Shown here one piece after another: positions 17,427 to 26,427 of a DNA stretch of 64,000 bases. The notes beneath the pieces are model-generated. The model was given only the letters and a program-made list of their open reading frames with translations, had not been told where the DNA came from and did no database searches. The first letter of the stretch is position 1; the number at the start of each line of letters is the position of its first letter. Source of the DNA: Falsiruegeria mediterranea M17 (GTDB lineage Bacteria; Pseudomonadota; Alphaproteobacteria; Rhodobacterales; Rhodobacteraceae); assembly GCF_900302455.1 (NCBI RefSeq), contig NZ_ONZG01000013.1, positions 1 to 64,000 on the forward strand, in the 5' to 3' direction. A program made the position numbers and the translations under genes.

Positions 17427-18491
17427 TCAGTTGCCCTTGATCTCAACCGAAAATCTGCGCCTCGCACCTGCGGGGGGTTTGGGAAACGGAGCCGCCGCCC
17501 GCACCTGTGCAAGCGCCACTTGATCAAGTCGGTTGGAGCCTGAACTGCGGCTGATCGAAACTGCCGCAAGCGCCCCACTGTCGGCGATGCGAAAACTCAC
17601 CCGCGCCAAGCCGCGCACCTTGACTGACTTGCGCCGGGCGCGGTGGATCTTGCGCTTGACCAACCCTGGATAGTTGCTGGCGGCCGCATTGCCAGCCGCG
17701 CCCAAGGTCGAGGCTGACTTGCGGGAATTGGCGGAGCTCTTTTGCTTGGTTCCCGTCTCGGTCCCCTTCCTAGCGTTCTGCGTGCTGTTGCCCGCTTTGG
17801 CCGCGACCGGGGGTTTGGGCTCTGTTTTCTTGGGTTTCTGCTTGGCAGGTTTTGTCCGCACGTGCCGCTCGGGCCGGGACACGGGCCGGATCGCGGCCAT
17901 TCGTGCGTCCACCGGGGCCACTTCGGGCTGAGGTTCTTTGCTCTCGATCGGTTGGACAGGCTCAGACACCGTTTCAACAACCGGCTCGGCCACCTCTACG
18001 GGCTTTACAGCCTGAACCGGTTCACTTTCCTGCGGCATTATCTCGGCCTCGGCCGGGGTTGCCATCGCCATTTCGAACGGTTTCGCGGCCGCCTCGTTGC
18101 TCACCTGATCCACAGCAATCGGAACCGCGGGAGGAAGATTCTGCGGTTTGTGCTGTACCGGAACCGCCACGGCGACGGGTTTCGACACCTCAACAGGTTT
18201 TGCCACCTCGATCAGCTTCTCTGGCACAGCCTTTGGAGCGAGCTCAATTGGTTCGGCCTGTGTCTTTTGCACCTCTTCCTGGGTTGGCTGCTCAACTTCA
18301 AGGGTCTCGGCCGGGCTGATCGTGCCGGCGGTCATATCGGCAAAAGACGCGCCCAGGGCGGCCTCTGCCACATCACCGCCGCCCTCGATTTCAGCAACGT
18401 CCCGGCTGCCGAACCCACCCAATCCGCCCGCATGCGCCCCAAAGGCCACCAGCACCGCAACAACAGCAACAAGTCGGGAATGCGGGATCAT
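17427..18491 (-). CDS. tonB: TonB energy transducer of the haem locus
   Basis: This 354-residue protein has one N-terminal hydrophobic segment (residues 7-26) and a long periplasmic region rich in Pro, Glu, Val and Lys (about 45-230). A basic stretch follows, and the last 75 residues are the TonB C-terminal domain (ARVSFRIADSGALAAVSISR). It links the ExbBD motor to the outer-membrane receptor encoded at 20381. It is last in a minus-strand run receptor, small protein, exbB, exbD, exbD, tonB, and its start overlaps the stop of the preceding exbD. The N-terminal anchor lacks the usual cytoplasmic lead and could be mistaken for a signal peptide. Confidence 0.88.
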   Translation of the reverse strand: MIPHSRLVAVVAVLVAFGAHAGGLGGFGSRDVAEIEGGGDVAEAALGASFADMTAGTISPAETLEVEQPTQEEVQKTQAEPIELAPKAVPEKLIEVAKPVEVSKPVAVAVPVQHKPQNLPPAVPIAVDQVSNEAAAKPFEMAMATPAEAEIMPQESEPVQAVKPVEVAEPVVETVSEPVQPIESKEPQPEVAPVDARMAAIRPVSRPERHVRTKPAKQKPKKTEPKPPVAAKAGNSTQNARKGTETGTKQKSSANSRKSASTLGAAGNAAASNYPGLVKRKIHRARRKSVKVRGLARVSFRIADSGALAAVSISRSSGSNRLDQVALAQVRAAAPFPKPPAGARRRFSVEIKGN

Positions 18492-18880
18492 TGCAAGCGT
18501 CCTTCGGTCACGACAAACACACGGGTCGCCCCCAATGCGCGCAGTTCCGCACCAGCGCGAACCAACTCGCGTGCGGGCAAGGCGCGGTCGGGTACGATCC
18601 GGACCTCTTCAAGCGGGGCGGCTACGCTGACACGTTCAACATAGGCCGCAACCGAGGTCAGCGTCGCGTCGCGCAGGGACAGCCGACCATCGGCGTGAAT
18701 GACCAGCGTATCGGGCGGCTCTCGCCCCTCAAGATCGCTGGTTTCCACCAGTTCCAACGAGGTGTCGAGCGGCGGCGCCAAGGTCCCTGCGATCATGAAA
18801 AACACCAACATCAGAAAGACGATGTTGATCAGGGCAATCGTGGGCTCGCGGCCTGATTTTGGTCTCTTGGCCAGGTTCAT
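18488..18880 (-). CDS. ExbD-like protein with Asn in place of the membrane Asp
   Basis: This 130-residue single-span protein of the ExbD/TolR family has a short cytoplasmic N-terminus, a transmembrane helix from about residue 15 to 37 and a periplasmic domain. In functional ExbD the helix begins with a conserved aspartate (the IDV motif) that carries protons. Here the equivalent segment reads TIALINIVFLMLVFFM, with Asn19. It sits directly after a second exbD gene that keeps the Asp. It may act as the non-protonatable half of a mixed ExbD dimer, or have a structural role. The family call is firm; the consequence is inferred. Confidence 0.85.
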   Translation of the reverse strand: MNLAKRPKSGREPTIALINIVFLMLVFFMIAGTLAPPLDTSLELVETSDLEGREPPDTLVIHADGRLSLRDATLTSVAAYVERVSVAAPLEEVRIVPDRALPARELVRAGAELRALGATRVFVVTEGRLQ

Positions 18881-18881
18881 C

Positions 18882-19256
18882 TCAGTTCAGCACCATGGTC
18901 TGCGTATTAGGCAAAGGCCGCAGGACGGCCAGTACATCGATCAACTGCTGCGAGGATGTCTGATCTGAAAACGCCAGCACCAGCATCTGTTCGGTCTCGG
19001 TCGCAAGCCGTTCAGCAATTGCCACAAAGTCGGTGTCCTGGCCATCGACCAACAACCTGTCGCCATCCAGTTTGACAAAACGCGTCACGCGCTCGGATTG
19101 GCTGGGTGCGCCCGGTGCGCCGCCGGTCAATTCGACCTCGCTGTAACGTGAAAAGGTCGAAGTGAGCATGAAGAACAGCAAAAGCAGAAAGATGACATCG
19201 ATCAACGACGTCATCGAAAGCCGCTTGCGGCGGCGTTTTGCGGTCTCAAGCGCCAT
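18882..19256 (-). CDS. exbD: ExbD biopolymer transport protein
   Basis: This 124-residue protein begins MALETAKRRRKRLSM, followed by the canonical membrane motif SLIDVIFLLLLFFML with the proton-carrying Asp20, and a periplasmic domain of about 80 residues. The start at 19256 overlaps the exbB stop by 11 bases; a longer reading upstream would lie wholly inside exbB. It forms the proton-driven motor with ExbB and supplies energy to TonB for haem import. Confidence 0.9.
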   Translation of the reverse strand: MALETAKRRRKRLSMTSLIDVIFLLLLFFMLTSTFSRYSEVELTGGAPGAPSQSERVTRFVKLDGDRLLVDGQDTDFVAIAERLATETEQMLVLAFSDQTSSQQLIDVLAVLRPLPNTQTMVLN

Positions 19257-19908
19257 GGGCCACCGATTGCATGACCGGAGATGCCTCGCGCAGAACCTTC
19301 TGGCCAGGGGCAAAGACCGTGCGCAGGGCGCGGTTGGCAAAGACGCGTTCGCGGTGCATGCGCGCCTCGAACCAGGTTAGGATCAGCGATGTTGGCATCG
19401 CCACGGCGAGACCTGCAGCAGTGGTCAAAAGCGCCACCCAGATGCCGCCGGCCAACAGCGAGGGATCGACCGAGCTGCCGGCGGATTGCAGCTTTTGAAA
19501 CGCCTCGATCATGCCCAGAACAGTGCCGAACAGGCCCAACAGCGGCGCCAGCTGGGCCACCATGTCCAGCGCGCTCAGGCCGCGCTCCAACTGGCTGAAC
19601 CGCTCTTCTGCTTCGGCATCGGTGCGTTCTGACAGCTCACCCGGCCCACCATCGACGGCCATCTCGATCACCGGGGCCAGATAGCTGCGGCTTTTGGCCA
19701 GGTGGCGCAAAGCTAATGTCTCGTCTCCCCGGTCCCAGGCGTCCAGCGCATGGGACAGTTCGATATGCCGACCGACGCCCGCCGCACGGTATTGCCACAG
19801 CTTGTACAGCACCAATGCCGCCGTCACGACCGAGGTCAGAAGAAGCGCGACCACCACCGGTCCACCAAGCTCAAGAACGCCGATCAGCGCCTGTTCGATA
19901 CGCTCCAT
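19246..19908 (-). CDS. exbB: ExbB/TolQ-type proton channel protein
   Basis: This 220-residue protein has three membrane segments: near residues 15-37 (VVALLLTSVVTAALVLYKLW), 110-135 (LAPLLGLFGTVLGMIEAF) and 150-172 (GIWVALLTTAAGLAVAMPTSLI), with a cytoplasmic domain between the first two. The motif GLFGTVLGMIEAFQ is characteristic of the MotA/TolQ/ExbB family. It is co-transcribed with two exbD genes and tonB, so it is assigned to haem uptake rather than to the Tol-Pal system. Confidence 0.92.
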   Translation of the reverse strand: MERIEQALIGVLELGGPVVVALLLTSVVTAALVLYKLWQYRAAGVGRHIELSHALDAWDRGDETLALRHLAKSRSYLAPVIEMAVDGGPGELSERTDAEAEERFSQLERGLSALDMVAQLAPLLGLFGTVLGMIEAFQKLQSAGSSVDPSLLAGGIWVALLTTAAGLAVAMPTSLILTWFEARMHRERVFANRALRTVFAPGQKVLREASPVMQSVAHGA

Positions 19909-19911
19909 GGA

Positions 19912-20358
19912 TCACCCGATCAATTCAGTTTTGGTGCGCGTGCTCAGGTCCAAGTCCCGCACACAGGCCTTGTCATCCAACCCCGGCGCCTCGCAGCGCT
20001 CGGCCCCGTTGATCAGCACCCTTGAGATCTGAGCGCAGGCCATGTCCGGGAAATGAAACTGGCGCACGCGGGGACGATCCGCTGGCAACTCCTGAAAATC
20101 CAGAAGCGCCATGCGCACCACTTGCCCCTGCTCGCCAAACAGAACCGTTTCATAGACGGCACTGGCGATGTCCGAGGGGTGGCGGTTCTGGATCAGGAAA
20201 CTGACCCGGCATCCCGCCCCCTCGTCCTGGGTTGCACTCAGCTCGATGGCGACGCCGGGTGCAGGTTTAGCCTGTTGTGCCAGGGTGCTGCCTGCCCGCA
20301 AAGTCAGGGGCAGCGCCAGCAGGGCAAACATTATGTCTTTCAAAGCTTTATGTGCCAT
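19912..20358 (-). CDS. Small secreted protein of the haem-uptake operon, function unknown
   Basis: This 148-residue protein has a signal peptide (hydrophobic residues 9-27, cleavage probable near LAQQ) and a compact mature domain of about 120 residues with several cysteines (GAGCRVSFLIQN, DMACAQIS, ERCEAPG, DKACVRD) that could form disulphides. It lies between the receptor gene and exbB, 3 bases from the latter, and must be co-expressed. Placement suggests a periplasmic helper of receptor or TonB-complex function; no catalytic motif is visible and I do not recognise a named family. Confidence 0.7.
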   Translation of the reverse strand: MAHKALKDIMFALLALPLTLRAGSTLAQQAKPAPGVAIELSATQDEGAGCRVSFLIQNRHPSDIASAVYETVLFGEQGQVVRMALLDFQELPADRPRVRQFHFPDMACAQISRVLINGAERCEAPGLDDKACVRDLDLSTRTKTELIG

Positions 20359-20380
20359 CTTTGCCTTTTCTCCAGTTGCT

Positions 20381-22423
20381 TCAGAAGGTCTTTGCGACGG
20401 TCAGCTTGAAGTTGCGACCCGCAGCCGGACGGGTCGACAACTGTGTCTGATACTGTTTGTTGAGAATGTTCTCGATCCCGACGCGAACTTCGGTTCCAGC
20501 AAACACGCCATTCTGCGGGCGATAGGTTGCACGCAGGTTGTTGACCGCATAGCCGCCAAGATACCCCGAGCCGTTGATCGCGTTTGTGCCTTCGGCCGCA
20601 ACAACCTCCCAGCTGACATCCAAGGCCTGGCTAAAGTTCTTGCCGACTGTCAAAGCCACGGATCCAACCGGAGCGAAGATCCAGTCGGTGGTGGTGCCGC
20701 CAGGCGCCGTTTGATCACCGCTGGCCTTGGTGCCATTCAGATCGACGTAAAAGCCGCTGGAATGGGCATAAGAGGCTTCGATCTCGACACCGCTGACGTC
20801 CACTTCGGTCAGAACGTTGCCGGTCGCGCGGACATCTTTCAAAGCGGTGTCATAATAGTTGAGCTTGAATGCCAGGCGGTCACCGGTCGAGAACAGATCG
20901 TCGCGCAGGTACGAGAAACCCGCCTCATACGTGGTGCCCTTCTCAGGGACCCAGACCGACGACGGCTTGTCCAGGCGGTCGATGATCGGGAACACCTCGG
21001 TATAGGCCGCGCTGGCGAACACGGCAAAACCGCTGTTAAATTCATAGCGTACCGACAAACCACCCATCAAAGCGCTGTTGTCGAATTCACCGTTGTAGGG
21101 GAGCGTCGCGCCGGGAGAAATCTCGTCGGTGCCCTTCACCTTCTGCGACTCGTAACGGAGTGCCGGTGTCAGGGTCAGAGCATCGGTGACTTCGATATCA
21201 TCCACTGCAAAGATTGCCCAACGACGGTCCGTCCCGCCCGGTGCCGAGTTGGCATCAGCGCGTTCACGGTTGATGAATTCCACCCCAAAGCGCAGGTCGT
21301 GCGAGGCCGAACCGGTCTGAAAGAAGCTGCTGTTTTTGACGGTCAGCTTGGTCGTTTTGTAATTGTGATCGGCATTCAACAGGTTCGACACGGCGTTGTC
21401 ACAGCCCGGGAAACCAGAACAAGAACCTGGAATATAGGTACTGTCGATGTCCTGCTCGGTATAGGTCAGCGTTGCTTCGACATTGACCAGATCATTGCCT
21501 GCAGGCGTGAACGCATACCGCAGTCCGGCGGTGCGGCTGTCGACCACCCGGTCAACGTTGCCGAAGTAGAACCCGCCACCCGAAGACGCGCCAAGAATAT
21601 CATAGGGCACATCCTTGTCATTCGAATGGGTGACGTTGTACCAGGTCGACACGGCATGTTCCCGGTCCGTCCCGAAGGTGTACCGCCCCTTGGCCAGGAA
21701 AGAATAGTCCTTGAAATCCGTGCCGGTGATGGTGTTGCTGCGCGCGTCTTCGTACTGATCCTGATCCCGATAGGTATAGTTCAACAGGAATTCGGCATCC
21801 TCAGTCGGCTGGAAGGCCAGGATCGACGATGAAGCCCAGCCAGTGCCGTTGGATTGCGCCTCCAGCGTTTGACGGAACCGCGTACCGATCTCGCCGCCTG
21901 TGAAGTCCGAAGCGTCCTTGGTTTCAAGCTGAACCACGCCGCCCACGACGCCCGAGCCGAACTCGAACGAGCCGACTGTGCCGCGAATGACCGACACCGA
22001 TTTGTAAAGAGAGGGGTCGGTGAACAGCTGGTTGCCGATACGATAGATTTCCTCGCCGCCGGTGGTCGCGCCATCCACGGTGATCAGAACGCGCGGGTTC
22101 GTGCCATAGGTTCCGTCGGCACCAAAACCACGGATCGAGATGCCCGAAGACTGTGGGGTCGACCCGTTCACCAAGGTCACGCCGGGGACCGAGTCGATCA
22201 ACTCTGCGATGGTCGAGGCCTGGCGGTCGTCAATCTCTTCCTGGTCGATGTTGGTGACCGGAACGGCAGTGCTGGTTTGAACTTCGCGTTTGCTTTCGCC
22301 CAACTCGATGGTGCCCAGGAATTCGTCATCCTCACCGGTTTCCTGCGCAGCTGCCAATCCGGCAACCAGGCTGAGGCAAGAGGCAGAGCCGATCAGAACG
22401 GCCCTCAGGTTACGTGCACGCAT
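20381..22423 (-). CDS. hmuR: TonB-dependent haem receptor (HmuR/HemR type)
   Basis: This 680-residue outer-membrane receptor has a signal peptide ending near AAAQE, then a TonB-box-like segment (IELGESKR) and a plug domain with IAELIDSVPGVTLV and ISIRGFGADG. The 22-strand barrel ends at the aromatic C-terminus LTVAKTF. The start at 22423 has GAAGGGA upstream; a longer in-frame reading begins in the AT-rich promoter and is rejected. It stands opposite the hmuSTUV operon and upstream of exbBD-tonB, which is why haem is the assigned ligand. Confidence 0.87.
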   Translation of the reverse strand: MRARNLRAVLIGSASCLSLVAGLAAAQETGEDDEFLGTIELGESKREVQTSTAVPVTNIDQEEIDDRQASTIAELIDSVPGVTLVNGSTPQSSGISIRGFGADGTYGTNPRVLITVDGATTGGEEIYRIGNQLFTDPSLYKSVSVIRGTVGSFEFGSGVVGGVVQLETKDASDFTGGEIGTRFRQTLEAQSNGTGWASSSILAFQPTEDAEFLLNYTYRDQDQYEDARSNTITGTDFKDYSFLAKGRYTFGTDREHAVSTWYNVTHSNDKDVPYDILGASSGGGFYFGNVDRVVDSRTAGLRYAFTPAGNDLVNVEATLTYTEQDIDSTYIPGSCSGFPGCDNAVSNLLNADHNYKTTKLTVKNSSFFQTGSASHDLRFGVEFINRERADANSAPGGTDRRWAIFAVDDIEVTDALTLTPALRYESQKVKGTDEISPGATLPYNGEFDNSALMGGLSVRYEFNSGFAVFASAAYTEVFPIIDRLDKPSSVWVPEKGTTYEAGFSYLRDDLFSTGDRLAFKLNYYDTALKDVRATGNVLTEVDVSGVEIEASYAHSSGFYVDLNGTKASGDQTAPGGTTTDWIFAPVGSVALTVGKNFSQALDVSWEVVAAEGTNAINGSGYLGGYAVNNLRATYRPQNGVFAGTEVRVGIENILNKQYQTQLSTRPAAGRNFKLTVAKTF

Positions 22424-22536
22424 ATCTATCCCTTCGATGCATACGAAGACCGAATAGGGCTGGCACGTGCTGGCGTTTGGGTCTGTTTTTTTGATCTTTT
22501 TTGGAATCGCGTTTTCAGCGATCTTGCGCTCGGTAT

Positions 22537-22555
22537 TAAATTTTACTAATTTAGT
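22537..22555. promoter_or_regulatory. AT-rich palindromes in the divergent haem promoter
   Basis: The 236-base gap between hmuR and hmuS contains TAAATT-TTACT-AATTTA (22537-22553) overlapping the perfect palindrome ACTAATTTAGT (22545-22555). This is a likely site for an iron-responsive regulator of the Fur/Irr or RirA kind, but it matches none of their consensus sequences closely. Candidate only. Confidence 0.35.
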
Positions 22556-22659
22556 CAACATTGATCGTTACGATGTGAACGAACCGCCAGCCGCCTTGCC
22601 CGCCCCGGGGCCGTCGTGTGCCGCCAGCTGCCTCACCGCCAAACAGAACTGGAACACAC

Positions 22660-23718
22660 ATGACCGAACAGGCCCCTGCCCTGTCCCCGCGCGATATCCT
22701 GGCCGCGCGTCAGGACAACCTCTCGCTGCGCGACCGCGATCTGGCCGACAAGCTGGGAATCACCGAAGCCCAACTGGTCGCCGCCCATGTGGGCATAGAC
22801 GTCACCCGTATCTCGGCTGACCTGAACGACATCTTTCCGCGCCTGCAGGGGTTGGGAGAGGTCATGGCCCTGACCCGCAACCGCTCTTGCGTGATCGAAA
22901 AGGTAGGGCAGTATGTAAACTACCACGCGGGCAAACATGCCTCGATGGTGCTGACCGCCGACATCGACCTGCGCATGTTCCCCTCTCACTGGGTGTCGGC
23001 CTTTGCTGTTGAACGCACCACGGACCGCACAATTCGCCGCTCGCTGCAGATCTTTGACGCCGCCGGCGACGCCGTGCACAAGATTTTCCTGCGTGACGGA
23101 TCGGACCTTGCCCATTGGAACGCCCTGGTGCGTGATCTGCGCCTCGACCACCAGCCACAAACCTTGGAGGTCGACCCCCGCAAGCCGGTCGAGGCCCCCA
23201 AGGCCAACGCCGACAAGGCCGACATTCTGCGCGCTGAGTGGGCCAAGATGACGGACACGCATCAGTTCCTGCGGCTGACGTCAAAGCTCAAGATGAACCG
23301 TCTGGGCGCCTATCGCATTGCCGGTGAGCCTCTGGCGCGCCTGATTGAACCTGCTGAGATCGACACCATGCTGGAAGCCGTCCGCGATCAGGGGATCGAA
23401 GTCATGGTCTTTGTCGGCAACCAGGGCTGCATCGAAATTCACGGCGGCCCTATCGAGACACTGAAATCCATGGGCCCCTGGCAGAACGTGCTGGACCCAC
23501 GGTTCAACCTGCACCTGCGCAGCGATCACATCGCCGAGGTCTGGGCCGTCACCAAACCCACCCAACGCGGCCCCGCCGTATCGGTCGAGGCCTTTGATGC
23601 CGAGGGCGGGTTGATCTTCCATGTCTTTGGTCGCCGGACTGAGGCCCGCGACAGTCGGCCGGAATGGGGCACAATCGTTGAAGGGCTCAAATCAGCCAAG
23701 CACAAGGAAACCGCCTGA
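22660..23718 (+). CDS. hmuS: Haem-degrading factor HmuS
   Basis: This 352-residue cytoplasmic protein is built from two related halves (residues about 40-170 and 210-345) of the HemS/ChuS fold, each with a tryptophan- and arginine-rich haem-facing region (RNRSCVIEKVGQY; VGNQGCIEIHGGPIE). It receives haem from the HmuTUV transporter and releases iron. The ATG at 22660 is preferred; an upstream GTG reading adds only low-quality sequence. The stop overlaps the start of hmuT (TGATG), so synthesis is coupled. Confidence 0.9.
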   Translation: MTEQAPALSPRDILAARQDNLSLRDRDLADKLGITEAQLVAAHVGIDVTRISADLNDIFPRLQGLGEVMALTRNRSCVIEKVGQYVNYHAGKHASMVLTADIDLRMFPSHWVSAFAVERTTDRTIRRSLQIFDAAGDAVHKIFLRDGSDLAHWNALVRDLRLDHQPQTLEVDPRKPVEAPKANADKADILRAEWAKMTDTHQFLRLTSKLKMNRLGAYRIAGEPLARLIEPAEIDTMLEAVRDQGIEVMVFVGNQGCIEIHGGPIETLKSMGPWQNVLDPRFNLHLRSDHIAEVWAVTKPTQRGPAVSVEAFDAEGGLIFHVFGRRTEARDSRPEWGTIVEGLKSAKHKETA

Positions 23719-24572
23719 TGCGCACGCTTTTGACAACGGCGGCACTTGTGCTGGCTGCCACCACCGTTGCCGCCGAAGACCGGGCCAGCCGGATCATCTC
23801 GATCGGCGGAGCCGTGACCGAGATTGTCTATGCCCTTGGGCAAGAGGACCGTCTGGTGGGGCGCGACCGCACCTCGACCTATCCGGTGGCCGCAAACGAG
23901 CTGCCCGACATCGGCTATATGCGGGCGCTTGCGCCCGAGGGCGTGCTGTCGGTCTCTCCAGATCTGATCATTTCGGTCGAAGGCTCTGGCCCGCCCGAAA
24001 CCATCGACGTTTTGCGCAATGCCAATGTTGAAATGATTGAAATTGCTGACGAGTATACCCGCGATGGTATCGTGGAAAAAATCCGCGCTGTGGGGGCCGC
24101 TCTGGAACAAGAGGCTGCCGCTGATGAACTGGCCGCACAGGTAGGGGCCGAGATCGACAAGGCCCATGCCGCCGCCATTGATGCCTCGATCTCTGATCCG
24201 CAGCGGGTGTTGTTCATCCTGTCGACGCGCGGCGGCAAGATCACCGCGTCCGGGACCGGCACCAGCGCGGATGGCATCATACGTCTGGCGGGTGGTGTCA
24301 ACGCAGTGACCGAGTTCGAAAGCTGGAAGGAAATGTCGCCCGAGGCGGTCAGCCTGGCCGCCCCGGACGTGATCCTGATGATGGCCCGCGGTGGTGATCA
24401 TGGCGCGGCCATCGAAGAGCTGCTGTCGATGCCCGCCATCGCACTGACACCGGCCGGTCAGCACGGGCGCATCGTGCGCATGGACGGGCTACATCTGCTG
24501 GGCTTTGGTCCGCGCACGGCCAGCGTCATCACCGAGCTGTCCCAGGCCCTGCAACAGGGAACAGACTCGTGA
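23718..24572 (+). CDS. hmuT: Haem ABC transporter periplasmic binding protein HmuT
   Basis: This 284-residue class III binding protein has a signal peptide (MRTLLTTAALVLAATTVAAE) and two lobes joined by a rigid helix. Its start RIISIGGAVTEIVYALG and the segment LVGRDRTSTYP, whose Tyr is a known axial haem ligand in this family, support a haem rather than a siderophore or B12 ligand. The stop overlaps the GTG start of hmuU (GTGA). Confidence 0.92.
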   Translation: MRTLLTTAALVLAATTVAAEDRASRIISIGGAVTEIVYALGQEDRLVGRDRTSTYPVAANELPDIGYMRALAPEGVLSVSPDLIISVEGSGPPETIDVLRNANVEMIEIADEYTRDGIVEKIRAVGAALEQEAAADELAAQVGAEIDKAHAAAIDASISDPQRVLFILSTRGGKITASGTGTSADGIIRLAGGVNAVTEFESWKEMSPEAVSLAAPDVILMMARGGDHGAAIEELLSMPAIALTPAGQHGRIVRMDGLHLLGFGPRTASVITELSQALQQGTDS

Positions 24573-25639
24573 CAGCCCTGGCCGATCACACGGCCGTGGT
24601 CGAGGTTGACCGGCGGGACCTGGCCCGCCGGATGACCTGGGTTTTGGGCGCCTTGCTGATCGCGGTCAGCCTGGGCAGCCTTGCGGTTGGCGCCTCCGAG
24701 GCCTCCTTGTGGCGGGCGCTGTCAGATCTGGCGCAGGGCAACGCGCTCAGCACACTGGACCGGGTGGTGCTGGTGGACATCCGCCTGCCCCGCATGGTCA
24801 TGGGCATCATGGTCGGCGGCGCACTGGCACTGTCGGGTGTGATGATGCAAGGCCTCTTCCGCAATCCGCTGGCCGATCCCGGCATCGTCGGTGTCAGCGC
24901 CGGTGCGGGCTTTGGTGCCATCGTCTCGATCGTGTTGGGCAGCATGCTCCCCGTGGCCGTGCTGGCCTGGGCGGGCAGCTGGCTGACCGCCATCGCGGCG
25001 TTTCTGGGCAGCTGGATCTCGACGCTCCTGCTTTATCGCGTGTCGACACGGCACGGACAGACATCGGTGGCGACCATGCTGCTGGCGGGCATTGCGCTTG
25101 GCGCCATGACCGGTGCTTTGGGCGGCATTCTGGTCTTCATGGCCGATGATCAGCAATTGCGAGATCTGACCTTCTGGGGCATGGGCTCGTTGGCTGCGGC
25201 CACCTGGACCAAAATTGCCACGGCAGCCCCGATCATGGCTCTGGCCGGACTCGCCTCGGTCTTTATCGCGCGTGGCCTCAACGGCCTGTCGATGGGAGAG
25301 GCCGTGGCCCACCACATCGGCATCAACGTGCAGCGCACCAAGAACATCGCCATCTTGTCGGTGGCTGCTGCCACCGGAGCCGCCGTCGCCATTTCGGGCG
25401 GGATCGGATTTGTCGGCATCGTGGTGCCACATCTGCTGCGCTTGTCTACCGGGCCGGATCACCACCGGCTGCTGCCAAACGCGGCCCTTCTGGGGGCTAG
25501 CCTGTTGCTGGGGGCCGACATGATCAGCCGTGTCATCGTGGCTCCGGCGGAACTGCCCATCGGGATCGTCACGGCCATTTTGGGCGCGCCCGTTTTTCTG
25601 TGGATTCTGTTACGCCGCTTTGGCCAGTTGGGGATGTAA
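24569..25639 (+). CDS. hmuU: Haem ABC transporter permease HmuU
   Basis: This 356-residue FecCD-family permease has about ten membrane segments. Characteristic stretches include RLPRMVMGIMVGGALALSG, QGLFRNPLADPGIVGVSAGA and ISGGIGFVGIVVPHLLRL, the last containing the loop that meets the ATPase. It starts with GTG overlapping the hmuT stop and ends 2 bases before hmuV. The first 25 residues form a cytoplasmic lead. Confidence 0.93.
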   Translation: MTALADHTAVVEVDRRDLARRMTWVLGALLIAVSLGSLAVGASEASLWRALSDLAQGNALSTLDRVVLVDIRLPRMVMGIMVGGALALSGVMMQGLFRNPLADPGIVGVSAGAGFGAIVSIVLGSMLPVAVLAWAGSWLTAIAAFLGSWISTLLLYRVSTRHGQTSVATMLLAGIALGAMTGALGGILVFMADDQQLRDLTFWGMGSLAAATWTKIATAAPIMALAGLASVFIARGLNGLSMGEAVAHHIGINVQRTKNIAILSVAAATGAAVAISGGIGFVGIVVPHLLRLSTGPDHHRLLPNAALLGASLLLGADMISRVIVAPAELPIGIVTAILGAPVFLWILLRRFGQLGM

Positions 25640-25641
25640 AG

Positions 25642-26427
25642 ATGCAAGCCAAAGACATCCGCGTCAAAATCGGGCGCAAGGACATCCTGCACGGGGTGAA
25701 TTTTCGCGCCGAGCCGGGCAAGGTCACCGCAATCATCGGCCCCAACGGCTCGGGCAAGTCGACGCTGCTCAAGGCGATGACAGGCGAGCACGACTACACC
25801 GGCCAGATCACCCTGAACGGTCAGGACGTGCGCGCGTTGAAACCTTGGCAGCTGGCACCGCTGCGGGCGGTCCTGCCCCAGGCGGCGACGGTGGCCTTTC
25901 CCTATACTGTGACCGAGATCGTGCGCATGGGTCAAATGGGAGGTCTGTCAGGCGAGGACCCTACCCTGCCCGCGCGCGCCCTTGCCCGCGTTGATCTGGC
26001 AGGGTTCGGACCGCGGTTCTATTCCGACCTTTCGGGCGGTGAACAGCAGCGTGTGCAGCTTGCGCGTGTGCTGGCGCAGGTTTGGGAACCGGCAGATGAC
26101 GGGCAACCACGCTGGCTGTTTCTGGATGAGCCGGTGGCAAGCCTGGACATCGCGCATCAGTTCACCGTGCTCGACGTGGCACGCGACTTTGCCCTTGCGG
26201 GCGGTGGCGTGGTGGTGGTCATGCACGACCTGAACCTGACGGCAATGTTTGCTGACAAGGTCACCGTCATGCACAAGGGCCGCATCGCCGCCAGCGGATC
26301 GCCCGTCGACACCATCACCCGGGGTCTGCTGGAAGACGTTTATGGCTGTTCCATCGACGTCAGCCGCGCCCCTGGCAAAGGCGTCCCCTTCCTGCTGCCG
26401 CAAATGCGTGAGACGGGTGTGACCTGA
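25642..26427 (+). CDS. hmuV: Haem ABC transporter ATP-binding protein HmuV
   Basis: This 261-residue ATPase has Walker A GPNGSGKST, signature LSGGEQQRVQLARVL, Walker B WLFLDEPVASLD and switch His in VMHDLNLTAMFAD. The QVWEP insertion between signature and Walker B is seen in HmuV proteins. Its TGA abuts the opposing stop of the sheath gene so exactly that the two stops together read TGATCA at 26425-26430. It completes the haem import operon. Confidence 0.93.
   Translation: MQAKDIRVKIGRKDILHGVNFRAEPGKVTAIIGPNGSGKSTLLKAMTGEHDYTGQITLNGQDVRALKPWQLAPLRAVLPQAATVAFPYTVTEIVRMGQMGGLSGEDPTLPARALARVDLAGFGPRFYSDLSGGEQQRVQLARVLAQVWEPADDGQPRWLFLDEPVASLDIAHQFTVLDVARDFALAGGGVVVVMHDLNLTAMFADKVTVMHKGRIAASGSPVDTITRGLLEDVYGCSIDVSRAPGKGVPFLLPQMRETGVT

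Noticed and set aside
20168-21832. Plus-strand open frame of 554 residues opposite the haem receptor
   Set aside because: Shadow frame; the receptor on the other strand has signal peptide, plug and barrel features end to end.
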